DNA from: Epithemia pelagica
Taxonomy: Eukaryota > Bacillariophyta > Bacillariophyceae > Surirellales > Surirellaceae
Assembly: GCA_946965045.2 (NCBI GenBank)
Contig: OX337229.1
Coordinates: 3,348,001 to 3,412,000 of the forward strand
Reading direction: 5' to 3'
DNA length: 64,000 bases
The notes under the pieces are model-generated. The model had not been told where the DNA came from. It ran no database searches and saw nothing but the letters and a program-made list of their open reading frames with translations. Shown piece by piece: positions 50,746 to 60,373 of this stretch. Numbering within the stretch: position 1 is the stretch's first letter; every line of letters begins with the position of its first letter. The translations under genes and the position numbers were made by a program.

Positions 50746-51669
50746 ATGATGAAAATGCAATCCCTGGGCTTCATGCTTGTGCTACTGCTTGCACCGGTCT
50801 CAGGCCTGGTTCACCCCACTACTCGTCAAAGATACCGCTCGACGGCGTCGCCTTTGTACCAGACATCTTTCGGGATACCGACGACATTAGATACCATGGA
50901 AGTTGGACAGAGTTTCCGACAAGAATCTCTGGTCATTGAGAAAGTCTCTGCTCGGCCTCCGATTTTTGTTTTACGAGGTGTTCTGGGAAAAGAAGATTGC
51001 GAAACTATAATGAGATCAGCTTCTCGGCTTGAGCCTGCACGAACTCTTTCGGCGGAGAGTGATGATGATATGTACCGGAAGTCATGCTCCGTTTGTTGGC
51101 TTGCAAACGACGAAGATTCACGAGTACGCTCAATCGCAAATAAATGTCATTCAATCTTGATGCCCAACCAGATATTTGACGCTGAACGAGGAGTCGAATC
51201 TTTGCAGGTTGTTCGTTACGAGACCAAAGGAGAGTATGTTCTCCACCACGATAGCAACAAGCGGTTTTTGACAGTACTGTATTATTTAAATGGGAAGGGG
51301 GAAACTTGGTTTCCTTTGGCTGATTCCCATGACGGTCCTAGTCCACGGAATAGGTACTAAGCCCTACAACTCTGCAAAGACAGGACGGCTTCAGAGTCAG
51401 GTGTACTAGTTTCCTGTGAAGGTAGAGGAACTCAGGTCCAGCAAGGCGACGCAGTGGCTTTTTTCAGTTACTCGTCTGAGATGAATGCCGACTGGATGGC
51501 GATTCACGCCGGAATGCCTGCATCCACAACCAAATGGATTGGGAACCATTGGGTAAGACCACGACGGCGTTAAGCAAATGCTTTGAAAACAGCGGAAGAA
51601 TGATCAGCGCTCAACATATCTTTGCCTGTCCTTCTTGTGCAGTTTCATTACGTCCCCTTTACTTTCTGA
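50746..51669 (+). pseudogene. Prolyl-4-hydroxylase-like gene interrupted by one in-frame TAA
   Basis: ATG 50746 starts a signal peptide (MQSLGFMLVLLLAPVSG) and a P4H-type 2-oxoglutarate/Fe(II) domain: LQVVRYETKGEYVLHHD with the HxD iron ligands, then FLTVLYYLNGKGETWFPLAD. The frame stops at TAA 51358-51360. Reading straight on in the same frame continues the family sequence: ALQLCKDRTASESG, QQGDAVAFFSYSSEMNADWM, then AIHAG with the distal His and TKWIGNHW with the 2-oxoglutarate Lys. A donor (51553) and acceptor (51642) then add FHYVPFTF and a stop at 51669. So exon 1 is 50746-51552 and exon 2 51643-51669. The premature stop would remove the distal His and Lys, giving an inactive product unless it is read through or is an allelic or sequencing variant. 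Confidence 0.8.
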
Positions 51670-52352
51670 ATTTCGGGGTCGAAAAAGTGCTCCACACGGG
51701 TGTTTTTAACTTAGGCAGGAAAGATTTTTGAAACAGGCTGACGAATTCAAGTTTGTAAACAAGAATACGCAGCGTTTCATCGTGTACTGGTGCATGAATA
51801 ATGGCATACGAAGCCTCAAATCGTTTGCAGATGTGCAATTTCTCAACGGACGGGTAGAAAAAGTGGGAGGGGTGCTCGAGCACATACAAAAAGTGAGGCT
51901 CGGTGCGCTTTCGTCCACTACAATCGAATGTTCATGCGCGGCTCAATGCTTCACTCTTTCTAAGTATTTCAGTGTTCAGTGTGACTTTTTATGTTGAGCT
52001 ATTTAGAATCAAATAGGACATAATACTTAAGTAAGTTTGGACCAAGCAGTAAGTCCATCCGTTAGAGCGTGGGCTATTATATTGTCAAAATTTGGCTGGT
52101 GGCTCCGACCAAGCAACGCCGCTTCATTGGACGCATAGAGATTTGCCTTTGCTTGTTATCTCCGTTTGCTTCTAGCTCCATGGAGAATTGAAAAGGATAC
52201 CGTTGACCTGATTTCAATCCACCTTGAAGCATCGACTAAACGAATCCATACCAGTGATCGCTTTAATCCGAGGCTTGGAGACCATCCGTATCCATCTTTT
52301 GACGTCAAAGGTTATTAAGAGGCGCATTTTTCTCCCGTGACAACATAGCACC
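51670..52352. other. Intergenic, no gene recognised
   Basis: About 680 bp. Open frames on both strands at 51660-51997 show no domain and no codon-level support. The promoter of the following small membrane gene must lie in the right half. Confidence 0.45.
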
Positions 52353-52925
52353 ATGTCATCAAAACATCGATTGACTAGGTCTTTCCGGACGATCTCGGCG
52401 GTTTTATACTTGGTGAGTTAAGTGAACTTAGAAAATCCTCTCGTCATTTGCATTGAGGATGCAAAGACGAACTCACTGTCGATTTAATGCTGTCTTTGCT
52501 TCTCAATGATTCATCAGTTGAACGTTGCGGTATCTATTCACTTTGCTTGGGGAAAGCACTATTTACACATCCTTGTTGGTGCCACAACAGCCTTGCTGTC
52601 TCTTCTTATGCTTGTTGTCGCAATTGAAAGCCCGAAAGCAATCGTGGACAAACTTGAGAGGTCCTCTGTGGGAATCCAACTCTTCACATTCCGCGGCAGA
52701 TACATGGTCGATCTCTTTACCTCCCTTTATTTGTTTGCAATGCCTCCATGGGGCTTTATAATGGGTTCTATCACACTTCTGCTGATTTTCGGGATCCGCT
52801 TTTTGGGAGTCAAACAGCCGGACGCATTCAATGAGATTTTTCGACAATCCGATATCGAGACTCAATCGGCCGACAGCTATACCATGGAAAGTGAATATGA
52901 TACGCCCGTTGCAGAGAGACAGTAA
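52353..52925 (+). CDS. Small multi-pass membrane protein, unknown (COPI-associated/TVP15-like style)
   Basis: Exon 1 (52353-52412, 20 codons from ATG) and exon 2 (52518-52925) join in phase 0 across a 105-bp intron, giving 155 residues. Exon 1 is basic (MSSKHRLTRSFRTI). Exon 2 has hydrophobic segments YLHILVGATTALLSLLMLVV, LFTSLYLFAMPPWGFI and MGSITLLLIFGIRFLG. The order of helices with FRGRYMVDLF before a short hairpin recalls small Golgi COPI-associated proteins of the TVP15 type, but the match is weak. The acidic tail is polar (DIETQSADS). No signal peptide beyond the helices is seen. Confidence 0.6.
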
Positions 52926-53323
52926 ACAATTTTCGAGACACTCAAATGGGGGTTTGCGGTATTGCAGTCTGAACTTATATTCTCTGTTGCCTCCGAATTC
53001 GCATTGGTCAGAGACGCGGTCAAATATATTATGATGCACACCCTCTTTCATTGTATCAATCTAGCCTTTCCTGTTTCATATTATCTCTGGTTGCTTCATC
53101 AATAATCTCATTGGGCCATGATGTTGCTTCACCTTTGATGATGATTGATCATCAAGAGGTTACAATTAGGGATACCTACACCCCTCTAGATCTAGATCGT
53201 ACTATATTGGGGTAGCTTCCGTACCTGCCGATACCCGATCTGACTCGTAATGGCGAACTCTGACGAAGTGTTTTTCCTGCGACCATTTCCCCACGAACAC
53301 AAACCAATTGATCTCAAACTACG
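52926..53323. other. Intergenic region, short hairpin only
   Basis: About 400 bp between two same-strand genes. A small inverted repeat (TTGATGAT at 53135-53142 with ATCATCAA at 53148-53155) lies in it. No gene is visible. Confidence 0.4.
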
Positions 53324-54640
53324 ATGAGCGATCGTATCTCAGCTGCAGCAATCTCATCAGACGCGCAGGCAGCGGGAGCCAGTGATGATAGAGAAGAAGG
53401 CGGTCAAATATGGTTTCAAGAAGACGAAAGATGGGAACTTACATGGCCGATCTGGCACATGCTTCCCCGGCATGAACGGAAGGCCTTGGCTATGAAACAC
53501 GGATACAAAACTATTGGCGAATTTGAGGAATATATGACATTACAGCGAGGCCTTACAGATTCGACGGAATCTTCTCAGTTGCCTTATGATAATTCGCTCG
53601 CTTATTTGCCATCGACATCCCCAACGAAAACATTGGAGGCTACCCATGCGGGATACAACCCTGTGGAAGAAGACGATGAAGATGTATCGGATTCGGACGA
53701 GAAAATGGGAGCTCTTCTAGACGCACAGGACAGTGAATGGGCTGACTCGGAGCAGTTGTCCACCGAGGAGCTTATTCGGCAAGGAGGAAAGTTATTGATT
53801 TTGCCAGAAGAAATGTTGCATCGTGTGTTCGAGTGGCTCCCAGTTGATGCATATGCCACGTTGGCACTTGTTAGTCGTCACTGGAAATCTTTCACCAGAA
53901 CAGAAGCTGTCTACAAAAGACTATGTGAACGGTTGTACCTGAATCAATCCAAGAGACGCGCTCTGCATGTGGGCCGATTTGGAAACTCGTACCGCAACAT
54001 GCTAGAGAAGCGACCGAGAGTACGTGCCGGAGGAGGCGTGTACGTGATGAAGCATAGTAAGTATCTTGTAGGTCGACTTGAAGTGTGTGGGCCACATGAC
54101 TGACCCTTACCAAATGAATGCCGGTTTCCGTCCATCAGCAAAAGTAAAGCCCATCCAGAGAGACATGTGGACTGAGGTAGGTACTGAGAACTTAGGTCAG
54201 TATCCTGCTGCTTGACTCTGACACGATTTGATCAGGTACCTGTTGGAGCGGTTTTGGAAATGGTTTATTATCGTTACATTTATTTCCAAGAGGACGGAAG
54301 TGTGTTCTATGCACTGACTGCCTCTCCACCGCACGAGATGTTTCGTCGCTTTCTCAAAGCCAGTCTCAATCCACATCATTTTGAAGACCCTGCGATTGTT
54401 TTGGGGACCTACCAAGTGCAAAAGACGCAGGTTACAGTACATGCAAAACAGCAGTGGCAATTTGTGCGCCTGGACTTGTCTATTCAACCTCAAATTCTAT
54501 ACCATGGTCGTTGGGGTTATCTTTCGTTCGATGGTCATTGGACCAGTGCCACGGACAACTTTGAAGAGTGGTCTCCTGATCGCACTGCTTTTGATGTGCC
54601 AGATCAACCCTTTCGGTTTGTCCGTGAGAAAAGACTGTAG
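53324..54640 (+). CDS. FBXO9: F-box protein of the FBXO9 type
   Basis: Three exons (53324-54056, 54139-54176, 54236-54640) with introns of 82 and 59 bp give 391 residues. The middle exon is only 38 nt and easy to miss. The N-terminal region is acidic (EEDDEDVSDSDE). The F-box is at about 163-205: LLILPEEMLHRVFEWLPVDA, then LALVSRHWKSFTRTEAVYKR. The C-terminal half matches the FBXO9/Hrt3 beta domain: YVMKHTKVKPIQRDMWTE spanning both junctions, then VGAVLEMVYYRYIYFQEDGS, ALTASPPHEM and ILGTYQVQ-like strands. F-box proteins are the substrate adaptors of SCF ubiquitin ligases. Human FBXO9 also has a TPR/MIT region that I do not see here, as in shorter homologues. Confidence 0.85.
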
Positions 54641-54695
54641 GAAATTGTATTTAGTTAACCATGAATCTTTCTGTTGGTTAAACTGCAAAGATTGG

Positions 54696-55649
54696 TTAAA
54701 CTGCATCCTTGAGCATTAGAGCCGTCGTATCGATCTTATTGTTTTTCCCAGCAATATGAGCGATTAAATCGCCTTTGTGGTATTTTTCTTCATGCATATA
54801 CCACTCCTGTTTCTCAACAGGGGTTTCTTTCACCTGTTTGTACTGCTCTTGCGTGAGGAACACAGTAACGCTGTTGAAAGTGCAACGTGCTGGCACTCCA
54901 ATGTGTTGATCAAATTCTTTTGGATCCATACCCCGGAGGTATGCTTTGAGTGCAGCGTTGTCTCCAGATGTTGAGAGGCCCTTTGGTTGGACGTACTCTT
55001 TCATATTCCACCAATGATCGAGGAATTGACGGGACCAGTCCGTGTTCTTGACAATCCAAGCTCCAGCGTTATAGCTTCCGCCCTTCTGCTCAGTTATGAG
55101 CATATCTTTTCCACGTGGTAGAAAATCCTCTATTCTTTTGGCGGAGTTCATCACAACCGTATCAGCATCCCACCAGACAACCCATTCGCACTGCTCTTGG
55201 GTCAACAAGCGCTGCGCAGCACGAATCTTTGACCAAGATGGAGGTCGGCTTGTATCTAATGTATCGCTTTCGTCGAAAAGGGAATATCCGTGCTTCTTTG
55301 CATAAGCCTTTTTATTGGGCCATGTCATTTCCAATAGGTTGTCAAAATTGCGCCATCGCACTAATCTCTGAAGGGCATCCGCCTTCTTGGCATCTGTTAA
55401 CGTACATATGCAAATCTTTCGTGCTTCAACATCATTGCGGCCAATCAGGTCATATTTGGGATTGGGGCATTCGCGCACCACGTTGCTGATTGGAGATTTG
55501 ATCAATGTCGTTGTGTTCATCATATGGGAGGCCAAGCGATGCGAAATGTACACGAAGACCAAGAAAACCACAACGAGCAGGTGTTTTCGATTCGTTGGCG
55601 ACATTGCCCGCACAATCAATGGAACATTACTCGCTGATCGTTTCTTCAT
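54696..55649 (-). CDS. GT34-family glycosyltransferase (galactosyl/mannosyl transferase type)
   Basis: The frame extends to a TTG at 55808, but the first ATG is 55649, giving 317 residues. It is a type II membrane protein with one anchor (LLVVVFLVFVYISHRLASHM, about 23-42). The catalytic domain has LLEMTWPNKKAYAKKHGYSL, CEWVVWWDADTVVMN with the DxD metal-binding motif, and KGGSYNAGAWIVKNTDWS. It continues with a FLDHWWNM helix and a C-terminal IAHIAGK block (the family's LVHFAGC-like end). Family GT34 contains yeast Gma12/Mnn10 and plant xyloglucan xylosyltransferases, which act in the Golgi with UDP- or GDP-sugars. The donor sugar cannot be read from sequence. It converges with FBXO9, with 55 bp between stop codons. 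Confidence 0.85.
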   Translation of the reverse strand: MKKRSASNVPLIVRAMSPTNRKHLLVVVFLVFVYISHRLASHMMNTTTLIKSPISNVVRECPNPKYDLIGRNDVEARKICICTLTDAKKADALQRLVRWRNFDNLLEMTWPNKKAYAKKHGYSLFDESDTLDTSRPPSWSKIRAAQRLLTQEQCEWVVWWDADTVVMNSAKRIEDFLPRGKDMLITEQKGGSYNAGAWIVKNTDWSRQFLDHWWNMKEYVQPKGLSTSGDNAALKAYLRGMDPKEFDQHIGVPARCTFNSVTVFLTQEQYKQVKETPVEKQEWYMHEEKYHKGDLIAHIAGKNNKIDTTALMLKDAV

Positions 55650-55995
55650 ATTTCGCGTAGATGATCCATGTACGTTGTCTGTCAAAGTCTCTTTCGTTAT
55701 TCTCGAGTCCTTGTAGTTGTAGTATGCTGTATGCTCACTTGTGGGAGAATCGAGAATGATGAGATGATGGAATCCCGGACTATCCAAAGCATGACTCAAT
55801 ACTCTCAAGAGTCCTTTCTTTCTCCTGGTATATAAATAATTAGTACTTTTAGTTCATCGATCGACTATGACGGTGTGCGGCGTGAAGGACCACGGACCAC
55901 GCCACAATGTATCGTTGTCACTCTGTCCACCGCCACATTCCAATTAACTCCTTGCACCAGGATCTCGATCGGAGCAAAAGGACCACCCAGCCATT
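55650..55995. promoter_or_regulatory. Divergent intergenic region (GT34 / GET4)
   Basis: 346 bp between opposing start codons. The GT34 frame stays open through the first half without an ATG, so this part may be its 5' UTR or an upstream exon. Confidence 0.4.
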
Positions 55996-57150
55996 ATGAG
56001 TGCCGCCGCAGCTCGACGTCGTAAGCAGCTCGCTGCACGCAAAGCGTCCGAAGGTGAAGACGGGGTTAACCTACAGTTGAAGAAACTCTTGTCTCCGGAT
56101 GAAACGTTGGATGAGGCAACGGCCTACGAAGCATTGCAACTTGCTCAAAGCCAGGTCCGCAAGAAGGTTCACGCCGGAGACTTTGGAGGCGCCTGTGAGT
56201 TGGCCTTTCAAGCAAGCTTGTCTTTGCTGAAGAAGGAAAGAGTGTCAGTGGCAAGTCAACTTTTGACATTGTTGGTTGAGGTTCTTCGAGAAACGCACAC
56301 CCCGGATAGCGAAGACTGGGTGACTCGCTTGGTGGAGTTGAACCAAGCTCATGGTGCGGCAATGGAGGGCCAAACTGGACAAGAAGCGACTCGCCTTCAT
56401 CGATTGCAGCGAGATTGGTTGCGGTCGTGCACTGGTTGGAGTTCGGAACTAGGGACCATTAAGTACGGAAATAATCGCTTGCAGGAGGTGATTGGAGAAC
56501 AGTGCTGGAAATTATCGAAACTCGAAGAAGAAAGTGAAGAAGTCGTTGATTTGCAGTGTGATGCGGTGCAACACATGTGCTTGGCTGAAAAACCGGATAA
56601 AATTGCTGCTTGGCTTAAGAGTCTTCCTGCTCCAACGGAAGAGGAAACTAGGAGTGGCCATACCTGTCCTCCCGCGGTTAGGGATGCCCTCCTCACACGA
56701 TCCTTGCTTCTGCTTTGTGCAATGGAAAACTTGCGTGATGCTAACGTCCTTCTACGGTCATACATTGGCGACGTGGAGGACCGAGATATCAAAGTGTTGG
56801 CCGAGTCCTATACAAAGAAAGATGATGGCCAAGCACCATCTCATGCAATTTTCGGATGCATGCTTCTTCGCATTTGTGAAAAGGATACGCGCACAGGACC
56901 TCTATACAGCTGGTTGCTGCGCTCATTCAAGAGAGAACTCGATCGATTGCATAATCCGTCGGTTGTTATCGGCTATTCCACCAAGATTGGCAAAACCTTT
57001 TTTAACATCCAACCTCCACCAAGCATGCTCAACATGATGGAGAACATGATGAATATGATGGGTGGCGGAGGTGCTGGTGGTGCTCCCGCCATGAATCCTG
57101 CAATGATGCAAGCTGCAATGGCTCAACTGCAGCAAGGAGGCATGATGTAG
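55996..57150 (+). CDS. GET4: GET4 (Golgi-to-ER traffic protein 4) with Met-rich tail
   Basis: A 384-residue single-exon protein from ATG 55996. Helical-repeat segments typical of Get4 are visible: AYEALQLAQSQVRKKVHAGD, the FQASLSLLKKERVSVASQLL helix, LQRDWLRSCTGWSSELG, AWLKSLPAPTEEETRS and RDALLTRSLLLLCAMENLRD. YFNIQPPP-like FFNIQPPPSML follows near the end. GET4 forms the scaffold with GET5/UBL4A that links the SGTA chaperone to GET3 for insertion of tail-anchored proteins into the ER. The last ~45 residues are unusually Met-rich (MLNMMENMMNMMGGGG, then NPAMMQAAMAQLQQGGMM). Confidence 0.85.
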   Translation: MSAAAARRRKQLAARKASEGEDGVNLQLKKLLSPDETLDEATAYEALQLAQSQVRKKVHAGDFGGACELAFQASLSLLKKERVSVASQLLTLLVEVLRETHTPDSEDWVTRLVELNQAHGAAMEGQTGQEATRLHRLQRDWLRSCTGWSSELGTIKYGNNRLQEVIGEQCWKLSKLEEESEEVVDLQCDAVQHMCLAEKPDKIAAWLKSLPAPTEEETRSGHTCPPAVRDALLTRSLLLLCAMENLRDANVLLRSYIGDVEDRDIKVLAESYTKKDDGQAPSHAIFGCMLLRICEKDTRTGPLYSWLLRSFKRELDRLHNPSVVIGYSTKIGKTFFNIQPPPSMLNMMENMMNMMGGGGAGGAPAMNPAMMQAAMAQLQQGGMM

Positions 57151-57409
57151 AAAGTAATCCATACATTGGAGAATAGGAGTAACTATTAGGATGGCCAATG
57201 TCATTTTTTCTGCCTCTCTCATGCCACATGCCATAAGTAGCGACTGCTGTCATCGTTGCTGTAGCTTCCCCGGATTCCCCAATTATACCTGGACCGTCAC
57301 TGAGGTCCATAGACCATAGACCGGCGCTGGATGTGTCCCTAATCCGTAGATCGAGTTAGTTTATTCGTTACACGTGGAAGTTCGACGCCACATCTTCCGA
57401 CCCATCGCC

Positions 57410-60295
57410 ATGTTATCCATCACAAAAAATCTAAAACAGACATCAAGATCCTGGTGTGATTACCCAAGACAACTTTTCTCGATCATGAACGCAAAGCTCT
57501 TGATCCTCGGTCTCCTGCTTCAGCTCATACCTAACTCAAACTCTTCGGCAGTCAGCGGTAGTGGGAACGCCAACGCATTGGGTCGAATTGACCAATCTCC
57601 CTCATCTGTGAAAAAGAACGCGACTGGAAAGAAAAAGGTCAAGAAACGCAAGTCACGAAAATATGAGGAACCCAACTCCAAAATGCAAGCGAAAGAGTTA
57701 CCGAAGGCTGAAGACGGTCAACGCAAAGAAAAAAGCAGGAAACGCAAAAGAAAGGTGAAGGTCTGGAAAAAGGTATCAAAATCTGATGCCAACGATATCG
57801 TTGACACAAAAAATCTACCTCAGGAAAGGCATGAAAGATCCCTCAAAAGATCTAATACAACAGGTGCTTCTCGGCATAGAAGGAAAAAGATACCAAAACG
57901 TGAAAGTTTCGCGACAATGAATGACGGGGACGTGCACTCGGAGCTCCCTATCATTCGGGACGCCGTGGGTACCAGAAAGAAGATTATCATCAAGAAAAAG
58001 AAAAAGCGAAAGAGTGTTGTCGTCCGACCAACGTCGCCACCGGTTGTCATCGAATCGAAAGAAGACATAGGAAATGCAAGTGTTCGAAAAGAGGAAAAGA
58101 CCGAAGGAGCCAATGAAACTCTACTGACGGAAGACAATCCACCGCCTTCAAGGCAAAACATTACAAAAATGTTTCGGGAACAACCTGAGAAAGATTCAGA
58201 AGTAACAATGTCCGAAATTGTTTCGACCAGGATGAACGTTTCGACTTCTACGAATGTGAACAGTGATATAATTCCTGATGAGAGGAACGTCACTAGTATG
58301 TCCATTGGTCCACAAACTGATGATGAACGGCCTTTGGATTTCCTCGAGAACTTTACAAAAGAGCACGTTGCAACAAAATCCCTCGAGAGACTTGATGCTG
58401 AGACTGGAGTCCAGTTCAATCAAACTGCGTCGAATGAGCCAAAACAAGAAGCTCCTCTTGATTCAAACGATGCTAGAGCTTTCGTCCAAAACATAACGGC
58501 AAATCCTGAATCGAGGAGTTCTCCCGCGGACATGAACAGCACGTCCGTTGTCCCTATCGGTGAAGCGAATTCAACTTATGAAACTTCATCGATAGTTGTA
58601 ACAACGAGTTTGAGCCAAAATAAGTCAGTCGATTCGAGCACATTCGATCAGCTGCCGAGTGGCAGCTCGATTGACATTGGAAGTGAACCGATAAAAGCAG
58701 ATGAAAGCAATATTTCTGAACCATTTAAAGAACAAGACCTTGTTATTCTGAACGGAGGAAATCAATCAGATATTGCTCTTACTGACTCAGAAGAGTCGAT
58801 CAAAGTCAACACCACAAGTAGAACAAGCGTTGAAAAGGCGGGACCACGAGGCCTCTCTTTCCCATGGAACAGGAATCCCAGGTCACGAACCATATTGGAG
58901 ACGAAAGCAACCAACTCATCAAACAATATCACCGGAGTTCCTCTGAACCATACTCTTATCAATTCAGCATCATCTATGGGTGGTGTTGGGGAAGCAACGT
59001 GCAGCTTTGACGAGAGCTCGTCAAACGAAACTTGTCTACTTTCGAATGAGACCATTGGTGAGGTCGACTCGAAACAGGACGAGGCGCTAAATTCTCCGAA
59101 ATCAGTTGCAAAGCCCCATAGTACGGTTTGCGCTGTGCAAAAAGTCGCTGCGAAAGCAGCACTCATTGGACTACGCAAAGAATTGATATCATGTGAAGAT
59201 GACGATACAGATATGCATGTCTCGGTCGTGACATGGAATTTAGCGGAAGAGTCGCCAGAGGAGGAAGACGCCAAATTTTTCAGGAGATTCCGCAAATCCG
59301 GTATGGACAGAAATAGTAGTGATTTTGTCTTGATATCTGGGCAAGAATGTGAGAACATCAAGCCTCGACGTACGGAAGGTCATCGTTCACGAGAGTTTCG
59401 CCGTCTCATGATCAAGATGTTGGGCAGAGACTACGCACCTATTGCCATGCACCTTTTGGGCGGCATACAATTTGGTCTCTTTTGCCGAACGTCTGTTCTT
59501 GACGATATTGAACACGTATCTGTTGCCGACGTCACTTGCGGTATAGGAAATGTGTTTCATAACAAGGGCGCCATCGGTGCGTTTGTCCAAATGAAAGCAC
59601 GGAACGAAAAAAGTAATCCTGCTATCCGGCGATCCAAGTCACTCCGAATGCTGTTTGTGACGGCACACCTAGCCGCCCACGTGAAGCACTTCGAAGCTCG
59701 TGATTCGGACTTTTGGCGCATTGTATCGGAACTGGAAGCCCAGGCACCTGAAGACTTCCTTCCCCGTCGGGATAATGAGGAATCGAGTAGTAAGGTTCTC
59801 TTGAACGCCATGGATAGAATATTCTTCTGTGGAGACTTGAACTACAGAATGGACCTTCCTCGAGAAGTGGCTGAAAACACTGTCCGAGAAATGGGCCTTA
59901 CTCAAAAAGTCGGAATAAAAGAAGATCTCCGGGCTTCCCTGTTACGATATGATCAACTTCATTCTTCTATGGCAGATCGAAGAGCGTTCCCGTCGTTTGC
60001 AGAAGGCAAAATCAGTTTCCCTCCGACATTTAAGTTTGACAAGGACTCTGATGATTATGACACATCACACAAACAACGAATACCAGCGTGGACAGATAGA
60101 GTGCTCTTCAAGCCTGTCGGTACACGAGTGGTCGAGTACAAGTCCGTGGCGACTGCTCGGCATTCAGACCACCGCCCAGTTCATGCCACTTTTCGTGTCA
60201 ACTCCAGAGGACGAATACTGCCTGAACTTCGTAAGAAAGCCACAAAGATGCGACGAAAGGGAAAGACGAGCAAGAAAGGGCATCCGAAGAAATAG
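57410..60295 (+). CDS. Inositol-polyphosphate 5-phosphatase with basic N-terminal region and possible signal peptide
   Basis: The frame opens at GTG 57374; in-frame ATGs are 57410 (961 residues) and 57485 (936). The start at 57485 gives a signal-peptide-like start (MNAKLLILGLLLQLIPNSNS). Lys/Arg-rich repeats follow (KKVKKRKSRK, KKIIIKKKKKRKS), then a long Ser/Thr/Asn-rich section to about residue 590. The C-terminal ~330 residues are an IPPc domain: VVTWNLAEE, ISGQECENIKPRR (Mg-binding Glu), NVFHNKGAIG, FVTAHLAAHVKHFEARDSDF, FFCGDLNYRMD, RIPAWTDRVL and TARHSDHRPVHA. These are the signatures of enzymes removing the 5-phosphate from phosphoinositides or inositol phosphates. The tail ends in a basic KKATKMRRKGKTSKKG stretch. 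A secretory start on this enzyme would be unusual. Confidence 0.87.
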   Translation: MLSITKNLKQTSRSWCDYPRQLFSIMNAKLLILGLLLQLIPNSNSSAVSGSGNANALGRIDQSPSSVKKNATGKKKVKKRKSRKYEEPNSKMQAKELPKAEDGQRKEKSRKRKRKVKVWKKVSKSDANDIVDTKNLPQERHERSLKRSNTTGASRHRRKKIPKRESFATMNDGDVHSELPIIRDAVGTRKKIIIKKKKKRKSVVVRPTSPPVVIESKEDIGNASVRKEEKTEGANETLLTEDNPPPSRQNITKMFREQPEKDSEVTMSEIVSTRMNVSTSTNVNSDIIPDERNVTSMSIGPQTDDERPLDFLENFTKEHVATKSLERLDAETGVQFNQTASNEPKQEAPLDSNDARAFVQNITANPESRSSPADMNSTSVVPIGEANSTYETSSIVVTTSLSQNKSVDSSTFDQLPSGSSIDIGSEPIKADESNISEPFKEQDLVILNGGNQSDIALTDSEESIKVNTTSRTSVEKAGPRGLSFPWNRNPRSRTILETKATNSSNNITGVPLNHTLINSASSMGGVGEATCSFDESSSNETCLLSNETIGEVDSKQDEALNSPKSVAKPHSTVCAVQKVAAKAALIGLRKELISCEDDDTDMHVSVVTWNLAEESPEEEDAKFFRRFRKSGMDRNSSDFVLISGQECENIKPRRTEGHRSREFRRLMIKMLGRDYAPIAMHLLGGIQFGLFCRTSVLDDIEHVSVADVTCGIGNVFHNKGAIGAFVQMKARNEKSNPAIRRSKSLRMLFVTAHLAAHVKHFEARDSDFWRIVSELEAQAPEDFLPRRDNEESSSKVLLNAMDRIFFCGDLNYRMDLPREVAENTVREMGLTQKVGIKEDLRASLLRYDQLHSSMADRRAFPSFAEGKISFPPTFKFDKDSDDYDTSHKQRIPAWTDRVLFKPVGTRVVEYKSVATARHSDHRPVHATFRVNSRGRILPELRKKATKMRRKGKTSKKGHPKK

Positions 60296-60373
60296 ATTGC
60301 TACATAAGGAACATCTCATAGCTACAGCAAACTAAGTGGTTTTGCCTAAAGAAGTAAAGGTACCCTAGTGTTC

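Noticed and set aside
52040-52120. tRNA-like GTTAGAGCG sequence in the intergenic region
   Set aside because: It resembles an A box, but no B box or acceptor stem can be built around it.
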